11,123 nucleotides of DNA from Methanocorpusculum sp. (GTDB lineage Archaea; Halobacteriota; Methanomicrobia; Methanomicrobiales; Methanocorpusculaceae), in assembly GCA_030539595.1 (NCBI GenBank), contig JAUNXW010000044.1, positions 1 through 11,123 on the forward strand, in the 5' to 3' direction. Numbering within the stretch: position 1 is the stretch's first letter; every line of letters begins with the position of its first letter. A model generated the notes under the pieces. The model worked only from the letters and a program-made list of their open reading frames with translations, had not been told where the DNA came from and did no database searches. Shown here piece by piece: positions 6,134-11,123 of the stretch. Made by a program: the position numbers and the translations under genes.

Positions 6134-7714
6134 GAGAAACTGCATCTTACAGGAAGGCAGAGTTTAATCGCAATAACTGCGGCTATTGCGTGTTTTTTAC
6201 CGCCCTTCATAGGAGAAGCGACAAACATCGCCCTTCCGAACATGCTGACCGGCCTCGGATATTCGCTTGGAGCTGAATACTGGGGCATGTACGGATGGAT
6301 TCTGACAATTTATCTTCTGACCTCGACAATTTTTCTGATTCCCGCAGCACGTCTTGCCGATAAATACAGCAAAAAGTTATTCTTCTGCATAGGTGTTCTG
6401 CTGCTCGGATTAGGTTCGCTTGGAATAGGTTTATCAACCTCCGGCGAAATGGTTCTTGTAATGAGAGCAATTGAAGGAATCGGAAATGCTCTGATGTTTG
6501 GAACTGCCGTGGCTTTGGTAACCTCTGCGGTTGATTTCAAGCTTCGCGGAACTGCCATTGGAATTACAATGACAGGAGTATTCATGGGGCAGCTTGCCGG
6601 ACCTCTGCTTGCCGGAGCGCTTACAGATATTGTCGGCTGGCAGTCGGTTTACATAATTCTCTGCCCGATTGCTCTTGTGTCATTTATACTTGCACTGCCG
6701 TTCATCCCAAAAGACAAACCTACAGACAACAAAAAATACGACTGGCTCGGAGCAATTATTTTCATCGTTGGAATGTCTCTCTCGCTTTACGGATTCTCAA
6801 AACAGCCGAACACAGAAGCACTGCTTATCTTAATTATCGGAATCATTCTGATGATTTTGTTCGTCTTATACGAACGCAGGAACGCAAATCCTATCGTGCC
6901 TATTAATCTTATTCTGCATAACAGAGGATTTACGTTTAACAACGGGGCAAATCTCCTTTACTATGTTGCGATTTACTCAATGGGCTCACTCGTCTCCCTT
7001 TACATGACAAACGTCTGGGGAATTACCGACGCGCTTCCAAGAGCAATCATTGTTACAACTCAGGGTCTGGTTCTTGTTCTGTTCACAATTGTTGCAGGCA
7101 AATTCTATGACCATCTTCTGCCGAAATGGATTATGATTCCGGGCATTATTATGACCGCAGCAGGTCTTGTCGGAGCTTTCTTAATAGGCAACTCAGTATT
7201 TTCAAATAATTTGTGGCTTGCCGCAGCAATGATTTGTGCAAGCATTGCGGCGTTTGGAATAGGCTCTATAATTCTGACATTCATTGACAGAATTATCAAA
7301 AATTCTCCGCCTAAATTCCCGACAACAGTCGGTCTGCTGATAATTACTATCGGCATGATTGTTCTTCTGACATGCGGAACAACACCCGCGGTCTGGAGTA
7401 TGATTATTGTTCAGGCTTTGTTCGGTGTGGGCATTGCTATATTTGTGACCCCAAACAGCACGGCAATTATGAATTCGGTAAACGAAGAGGAATACGGAAT
7501 GGCTTCCGGCACTCTTTCGACAACAAGAATGCTGGGTATGGCAATCTCTATCGGAATTGTTTCCATTCTGAAAAATATCTTCCTTTCGGCAGAAACAGCT
7601 GCTTATGCTTCTGAATTTATGAAGATGCTTGACGGTGCGGTAATTGCGTCCATTGCGGTCTTAGTTCTTGCAATGATTTTGTCATGGACTTCTGGCGGTA
7701 AGAAAACAGATTGA
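6131..7714 (+). CDS. MFS transporter, DHA2-like (14-TM) drug/solute exporter
   Basis: This 527-residue inner-membrane protein is very hydrophobic, with about 14 predicted helices and no signal peptide, matching the length of the drug:H+ antiporter-2 (DHA2) group. Helix 1 is at about 11-30. The loop after helix 2 carries a motif-A-like ARLADKYSKK (residues 73-82). Helix 4 has the motif-B arginine in RAIEGIGNALMFG (112-124). Helix 5 has the exporter motif C in GVFMGQLAGPLLAG (149-162). A second A-like loop, GKFYDHLLPKW, is at about 323-333, and a late conserved loop, FVTPNSTAIMNSV, is at about 438-450. It probably expels a toxic or metabolic compound using the proton gradient, but the substrate cannot be read from the sequence. 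The start fits a leaderless message from the TATA-like element 25 nt upstream. The start codon lies inside an inverted repeat, suggesting control by a repressor. It is convergent with the DUF1848 gene. Confidence 0.9.
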   Translation: MEKLHLTGRQSLIAITAAIACFLPPFIGEATNIALPNMLTGLGYSLGAEYWGMYGWILTIYLLTSTIFLIPAARLADKYSKKLFFCIGVLLLGLGSLGIGLSTSGEMVLVMRAIEGIGNALMFGTAVALVTSAVDFKLRGTAIGITMTGVFMGQLAGPLLAGALTDIVGWQSVYIILCPIALVSFILALPFIPKDKPTDNKKYDWLGAIIFIVGMSLSLYGFSKQPNTEALLILIIGIILMILFVLYERRNANPIVPINLILHNRGFTFNNGANLLYYVAIYSMGSLVSLYMTNVWGITDALPRAIIVTTQGLVLVLFTIVAGKFYDHLLPKWIMIPGIIMTAAGLVGAFLIGNSVFSNNLWLAAAMICASIAAFGIGSIILTFIDRIIKNSPPKFPTTVGLLIITIGMIVLLTCGTTPAVWSMIIVQALFGVGIAIFVTPNSTAIMNSVNEEEYGMASGTLSTTRMLGMAISIGIVSILKNIFLSAETAAYASEFMKMLDGAVIASIAVLVLAMILSWTSGGKKTD

Positions 7715-7728
7715 GAATATCTGTTAAC

Positions 7729-7735
7729 TTTTTTT
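7729..7735 (+). terminator. T7 run after the MFS gene
   Basis: Seven T follow the MFS stop codon by 14 nt without a strong hairpin before them. This is a plausible oligo-T terminator. The structured repeat at 7752-7820 just downstream could back it up. Confidence 0.4.
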
Positions 7736-7751
7736 GACGGTTTTGAAGAAC

Positions 7752-7820
7752 TTGTAAAATAGCGGAAACCTTCAGGTTTCTTAGCTGATGCGAGATGCTT
7801 TAGCATCTTTAGCTTAGCAA
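7752..7820. repeat. Structured intergenic repeat, copy 1 (complete)
   Basis: Bases 7752-7801 match 11074-11123 at 46 of 50 positions by my alignment. The element folds into GAAACC-TTCA-GGTTTC (7765-7780) and AGATGC-TTTA-GCATCT (7793-7808), each with a perfect 6-bp stem. AGCT at 7783-7786 and 7811-7814 can close the second hairpin from outside. GATGC at 7787-7791 offers an alternative partner for GCATC. The four differences from copy 2 are at 7756, 7773 (loop), 7785 and 7789, all outside the two stems. The right limit of about 7820 is set by the structure, since copy 2 is cut. It sits between convergent genes. It may be a dispersed REP-like or MITE-like element, or a two-way terminator. Confidence 0.75.
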
Positions 7821-7856
7821 ACAGAATATTTCCGATTCATATCTTCTTCCACGCAG

Positions 7857-8801
7857 TTACTCTAAACGCTGCTGAGTGAAAACATCTCCTTTATTCAGAA
7901 AACTTTTCTGCAAGCCCTGCTGAACCTCATCGGTTTCTTTCAAATGCCCAAGAAGTATCGGCGAATCGGAATCATGATACCGATAATTTCCAAAAGCCTT
8001 CTCAGGATTTTTATTGGCATAACAGTATTTACAGCCGTTCATACATGTATCGTAAGCACCGATATCACGGCTTTCTATACAGTGACAACCCTGCCGCATC
8101 CCTTTATGCTTCAGATTTCGGAAAGTAATGCCGTTTGCCTTTCCAACCATCTCAAGCGTCATGCACCCCGACGGATGGATGCCATATTGTGAATATTCTC
8201 CGTTTGTTCCGCAGGTTTGAATATAAAGTCCGTGCTTTTCTGCAATTTCGCCAAAACTTCGGGCAAGAACATCCTTGTCTGTGTCGGTCAGCGGAATCAG
8301 TTCAGGCATATTGGTCTCCAGCTTCTTGTACATCTCTACGAAACTGAAAATACATCTGTCCACATAAGGCGCAAGTTCAGCCGCCATTTTTTCAAAGGTT
8401 TCCGTGTGGGACTGTATCGTATATTTTTCCGTGAGTAAAACTGGGTCATAGCGCCATGACAGCCGCTGTTTTCCGACAATTGCCGAGAGCTTTTTCAGTG
8501 TCTCCATGCTTTTTTCAATAGACGGCACACGTGGTTCGATATCCCTGCCGTATGCCGTAATGGTATAGTGAAAATAGGTCGGGAACCGACTTATGATTTT
8601 AGGCAGGTCAAAAAGAATCGGTTCATAATTTTTGGAGCAGAACTGAACGCAGTCAACTTTGTCCGGCGTCAGTTCGTAGCGTGTGACTTTATTTGGAAAC
8701 AGCGGATTTCTGGAATAAACGTATCCTTCTTCAAATCGTTTTAAGAGCCATTTTGTGTAGTATTGAACGGTATCTGTGCGTCCGCCTGTGTTGATTATCA
8801 T
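7857..8801 (-). CDS. DUF1848 family protein with C-terminal radical-SAM-type CX3CX2C motif
   Basis: This 314-residue protein matches the DUF1848 family in length and layout. It opens MIINTGGRTD, where the family usually has a MIISASRRTD-like start, followed by the conserved EGYVYSRNP and a VDCVQF strand. The C-terminal part has QGCHCIESRDIGAYDTC-type sequence (about 237-253), then C253-X3-C257-X2-C260 (CMNGCKYCYAN). This is the spacing of a SAM-binding [4Fe-4S] cluster, but it lies near the end of the chain rather than the beginning, as is typical of this family. C213, C239 and C241 are further candidate ligands. The reaction is unknown. Loss of CVFW-type residues is seen near the start (here CVQFCSKNYE). 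It is the last gene of a leftward group, 83 nt after the flavodoxin-ferredoxin gene, which could supply electrons for cluster reduction. No strong Shine-Dalgarno site is seen; the start is chosen by family similarity. Confidence 0.85.
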   Translation of the reverse strand: MIINTGGRTDTVQYYTKWLLKRFEEGYVYSRNPLFPNKVTRYELTPDKVDCVQFCSKNYEPILFDLPKIISRFPTYFHYTITAYGRDIEPRVPSIEKSMETLKKLSAIVGKQRLSWRYDPVLLTEKYTIQSHTETFEKMAAELAPYVDRCIFSFVEMYKKLETNMPELIPLTDTDKDVLARSFGEIAEKHGLYIQTCGTNGEYSQYGIHPSGCMTLEMVGKANGITFRNLKHKGMRQGCHCIESRDIGAYDTCMNGCKYCYANKNPEKAFGNYRYHDSDSPILLGHLKETDEVQQGLQKSFLNKGDVFTQQRLE

Positions 8802-8884
8802 AGTTTGTCCAAACGTCCTTTGCCGGCTGTATTGTTTATCATTAGTTGCACAGACAAGGCAATAAATTTGTCAGTAAAAACAGA
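8802..8884 (-). other. Gap between EFR1 and DUF1848 genes with short inverted repeats
   Basis: GTTTG-TC-CAAAC (8803-8814) lies directly before the DUF1848 start codon. GACAA and TTGTC arms lie at 8853-8857 and 8868-8872. They are short and could be chance, or could modulate translation of the last operon gene. I see no convincing promoter, so read-through from the upstream gene is likely. Confidence 0.3.
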
Positions 8885-9664
8885 CTATACCTTTTTCTCC
8901 GACTGCCACTTTGCCTTTGGATTAATATATCGTCCGTGATTTGCCGTCATTTTCCCAAACTCAATAGCCGACTTCGGACAGCGGTGCAGACAGGCAAGAC
9001 AGAGATTGCAGGAATCCTTTACCCAGACAGGATGCTTATCCCTAATCTCGATTGCTTCTGAATTACAGTGCTTTGCACACAAACCGCAGCCGATACATGA
9101 ATCACTGACACGGAAATTCTTAGTATGCCTCACGTTTGCATACTTAGGATACGCTAAACGTGTCCTCAGCGCCGGCAGAACTCCTTTAAGTTCATCAAAA
9201 TCCCCGGCATCACGCGACACAATTTTTTGGATAATCACATCAAGGTCTTCATCAGCCATCGCAAGCATTTCTGCAACACCGTCTTTAGACGGAAGCGAGA
9301 GAACAGGCACATAATTATCCACCATCCGCAAAGAAAACGAAGCAGAAACCGTGAGTCCGCAAAAAGCCGGAGCTTTTTCAAACATCGCGCCGACCGCTCC
9401 TGTAATCGACCCGCAGGTTACAACCGAAAACACATAGGACTTATCAGCCCCGCGAAGTTTCAGACGGGAAAGAAAATCAGCAACCGTTGACGGCAGACCG
9501 TAATAATAGACCGGGAACACAAATCCAACTCTCTCTTCTGCGTCATAGATGAACTCATCTTTTTTCTCCGCATCGACCATTGAAATAAGAGTGTCTCCTG
9601 TTGCCTGTGCGATTCTTTGCGCGGTATAAAGTGAATTTCCTGTGCCTGTGAAATAAAATAACAT
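8885..9664 (-). CDS. EFR1-type flavodoxin-ferredoxin fusion protein
   Basis: This 259-residue cytoplasmic electron carrier joins a flavodoxin-like domain to a two-cluster ferredoxin domain. The first strand and FMN phosphate loop are FYFTGTGNSLYTA (residues 3-15), followed by FVFPVYYYGLP (48-58), which fits flavodoxin. The ferredoxin part has C190-X2-C193-X2-C196-X3-C200 and C219-X2-C222-X2-C225-X3-C229-P, giving two [4Fe-4S] clusters. This architecture is annotated in genomes as EFR1 family ferrodoxin. Electrons can probably move between FMN and the clusters. The start is fixed by an AGGAGGT site that overlaps the stop codon of the upstream transporter gene, so the two are translationally coupled. 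A role as reductant for the radical-SAM-type protein downstream is an inference from gene order. A general redox carrier is the alternative. Confidence 0.92.
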   Translation of the reverse strand: MLFYFTGTGNSLYTAQRIAQATGDTLISMVDAEKKDEFIYDAEERVGFVFPVYYYGLPSTVADFLSRLKLRGADKSYVFSVVTCGSITGAVGAMFEKAPAFCGLTVSASFSLRMVDNYVPVLSLPSKDGVAEMLAMADEDLDVIIQKIVSRDAGDFDELKGVLPALRTRLAYPKYANVRHTKNFRVSDSCIGCGLCAKHCNSEAIEIRDKHPVWVKDSCNLCLACLHRCPKSAIEFGKMTANHGRYINPKAKWQSEKKV

Positions 9665-9669
9665 TTTTT

Positions 9670-9676
9670 ACCTCCT
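9670..9676 (-). promoter_or_regulatory. Strong Shine-Dalgarno site overlapping the transporter stop codon
   Basis: On the - strand AGGAGGT lies 5 nt before the EFR1-type ATG, and its first bases share the TAG stop of the transporter gene. The intergenic gap is only 10 nt. This supports co-transcription and translational coupling. Confidence 0.85.
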
Positions 9677-11012
9677 AAAACATTGAAACAATCCCGTAAA
9701 CGAATATAATTATGATACAGAGCGGTATGAAATATTTAATCATAAACATATATTTTTTGTCGCCCTTAAATCTGGAGAATAGTTTAATCTCGTCAAGAAT
9801 AACCTCCGACTTAATAAAGTAGCCAACCAGAATACAGGTGCATAATGCTACTATGGGCAGCAGAATTGTCCCGCTCGTGAAATCAAATATCTCCAGAAGT
9901 TTCATGCCGTTGAAGTCAATGAAACTAAGAACACCGTATCCAAGAGCAATCGGAATAGAGAAAGCAAGTGTATATAATGTCATCAGAATGACACCTTTCA
10001 GTCTGGAAACACCGAATTTATCTCTGAGTGCGGCAACCATTACCTCAAGTGCACAAATGTTTGAAGTCAGAGCCGCAAAAGTCAGCAGGATAAAAAACGC
10101 CGCTCCCATCAGCAGACCAAGCGGCATATTCGTAAAGACCATCGGCAGAGATTCAAACATGCTGCCTGAGCTTAAGGCAATGGGGTTTCCGTTTGTTACA
10201 ATGTAGCTTGCCGGAATAATCAGTGAGCCGGCGATGAAGGCAACGAGCAGTGTGAAAAAGCCTGTTGTCACCGAGGAAGCGGTGAGATTAACTTTTTTGC
10301 TTAAGTATGAGCCGAATGTCAGCATAATTCCGAACCCGAGTGAGAGTGAGTAAAATACCTGACCAAGAGCGGCAAGAATTCCTTCGGCGCTGACGTTTGA
10401 TATGTCGGGATAGAGATAATAATAGAGCCCGTCAAGTGAGCCGGGCAGTGTGAGGCAGTAGACGGCAAGAATTATCAAAAGGATTACTTCTATGGGCATG
10501 AGTATTTTACAGGCACGTTCAACTCCGTTGCGAACGCCGAGCAGGACAACAAGACCTGTTGCTATGACAAATATAATTACCCAGATGACCGGTTCGGTGC
10601 TTGCGATAAAGGATGTGTAGTAGCCGGCTGAGGCGGTTTCAGCCCCGCCGCCTGTTGCAAATGTTACTGCGTATTTGGTAATCCATGCGCCGAGAACTGA
10701 GTAATACGGCTGAATGAGGAGAGGAACAAGCAGGCAGAGGTAGCCGAGAAATGTGAATTTTTTATTGAGTTTGGCAAATGCGCCGAGAACTCCTGTGCCG
10801 GTTTTTCTGCCGATGGCAATTTCTGTCATCAGCAGTGTTATACCGAGTGTCGCAAGAAGGAGGAGATAGATTAATATGAATATTCCTCCGCCGTACTGGG
10901 CTGTCAGGTATGGGAAACGCCAGATACAGCCGAGACCTATGGCAGCTCCTGCGGCAGTGAGGATGAAGCCGAGTTTTCCGGAAAAACTTCCTCTTTCTTC
11001 ACTGTCGTTCAT
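9675..11012 (-). CDS. Sodium-dependent transporter, NSS/SNF family
   Basis: This 445-residue membrane protein of the neurotransmitter:sodium symporter family (LeuT fold) imports a small molecule, often an amino acid, with Na+. The N terminus has the family hallmark in helix 1: LGFILTAAGAAIGLGCIWRFPYL (residues 14-36), whose unwound middle normally lines the substrate and sodium sites. The usual Asn of GLGNIWRFPY is Cys here (C29). Helix 2 follows with YGGGIFILIYLLLL and the family's EIAIGRK loop (64-70). Around 11-12 helices are visible, and the last is IIIIFVYGIV. The length is typical of prokaryotic members. The start opens with MNDSEERGSFSGKLGF, matching the short N terminus of relatives. 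A TATA-like box about 28 nt upstream suggests a near-leaderless message. It is the first gene of the leftward group. The substrate is unknown; tryptophan, tyrosine or branched-chain amino acids are common for relatives. Confidence 0.93.
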   Translation of the reverse strand: MNDSEERGSFSGKLGFILTAAGAAIGLGCIWRFPYLTAQYGGGIFILIYLLLLATLGITLLMTEIAIGRKTGTGVLGAFAKLNKKFTFLGYLCLLVPLLIQPYYSVLGAWITKYAVTFATGGGAETASAGYYTSFIASTEPVIWVIIFVIATGLVVLLGVRNGVERACKILMPIEVILLIILAVYCLTLPGSLDGLYYYLYPDISNVSAEGILAALGQVFYSLSLGFGIMLTFGSYLSKKVNLTASSVTTGFFTLLVAFIAGSLIIPASYIVTNGNPIALSSGSMFESLPMVFTNMPLGLLMGAAFFILLTFAALTSNICALEVMVAALRDKFGVSRLKGVILMTLYTLAFSIPIALGYGVLSFIDFNGMKLLEIFDFTSGTILLPIVALCTCILVGYFIKSEVILDEIKLFSRFKGDKKYMFMIKYFIPLCIIIIFVYGIVSMF

Positions 11013-11036
11013 AATTATAATAAGATGTTTATGTTG

Positions 11037-11044
11037 TTAAATAT
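11037..11044 (-). promoter_or_regulatory. Probable TATA box of the transporter-EFR1-DUF1848 group
   Basis: ATATTTAA on the - strand lies about 25-32 nt before the ATG at 11012. It would start transcription within a few bases of that codon, with no Shine-Dalgarno site in the short leader. The repeat copy 2 begins 30 nt further upstream. Confidence 0.5.
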
Positions 11045-11073
11045 GCCGTAAATATTGCGAGTTTAGATGGAGT

Positions 11074-11123
11074 TTGTCAAATAGCGGAAACCTTTAGGTT
11101 TCTTAGTTGAGGCGAGATGCTTT
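11074..11123. repeat. Structured intergenic repeat, copy 2 (cut by window end)
   Basis: It matches 7752-7801 at 46 of 50 bases in the same orientation. The first hairpin is intact (GAAACC-TTTA-GGTTTC, 11087-11102), with a single loop change against copy 1. The second hairpin's left arm AGATGC is present and its right arm is beyond the window. It lies upstream of the transporter promoter. Confidence 0.75.

Noticed and set aside
7372..7614. Second frame within the MFS gene as a sign of frameshift
   Set aside because: The MFS frame is continuous and hydrophobic across this stretch to a natural C terminus.
7603..7806. Short - strand open frame covering the MFS 3' end and the repeat
   Set aside because: It reads through the T-run and the hairpin repeat and is antisense to the MFS gene. 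It looks like chance.
9838..10206. 122-codon + strand open frame inside the transporter gene
   Set aside because: It is antisense to transmembrane-coding sequence, with no start signal or recognisable domain.
7752..11123. CRISPR array suggested by repeated palindromic sequence
   Set aside because: There are only two copies, 3.3 kb apart with three genes between them, and no regular spacers or cas genes.

Overview
The window looks like a chromosomal segment of a hydrogenotrophic, formate-using methanogenic archaeon, most plausibly of the order Methanomicrobiales and perhaps near Methanocorpusculum. The order-level call rests on an F420-type formate dehydrogenase gene pair, TATA-like boxes just upstream of genes with little or no 5' leader, and a surface peptidase with an archaeal-type C-terminal anchor. 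The genus is an impression, not a proof. Base composition is moderate. There are no rRNA or tRNA genes, no CRISPR array, no transposase and no clear island boundary.

Left part (1-2860, + strand): the 3' three quarters of fdhA, cut by the window edge, is followed immediately by complete fdhB with a Shine-Dalgarno site inside the end of fdhA. A hairpin and T-run then end the transcript. FdhA oxidises formate at a molybdenum or tungsten pterin centre, and FdhB passes the electrons to coenzyme F420.

Middle part (2861-7740, + strand): three separately promoted genes. They encode a secreted, membrane-anchored clostripain-like (C11) cysteine peptidase, an unrecognised 284-residue protein with a long charged low-complexity region and a C-terminal zinc-ribbon-like Cys4 motif, and a 14-helix-type MFS exporter (DHA2-like). 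The intergenic regions hold several inverted repeats. The clearest is an 8-bp dyad overlapping the MFS start codon just downstream of its TATA-like element, placed where a repressor could act.

Right part (7857-11012, - strand): a probable three-gene operon read leftwards. It encodes an NSS/SNF-family sodium-coupled transporter, then (translationally coupled) a flavodoxin-ferredoxin fusion of the EFR1 type, then a DUF1848 protein with a radical-SAM-type CX3CX2C motif near its C terminus. The layout suggests uptake of a small substrate and radical chemistry with a dedicated low-potential electron donor. This is inference, and it is the most interesting functional hypothesis in the window.

A structured repeat element made of short hairpins occurs between the MFS and DUF1848 genes. 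A second copy in the same orientation begins 3.3 kb away, upstream of the transporter gene, and runs off the window end. Their differences fall in loops and linkers, not stems, which suggests a dispersed REP-like or MITE-like family, or a conserved RNA or terminator structure. No stretch longer than 300 bases lacks a gene.
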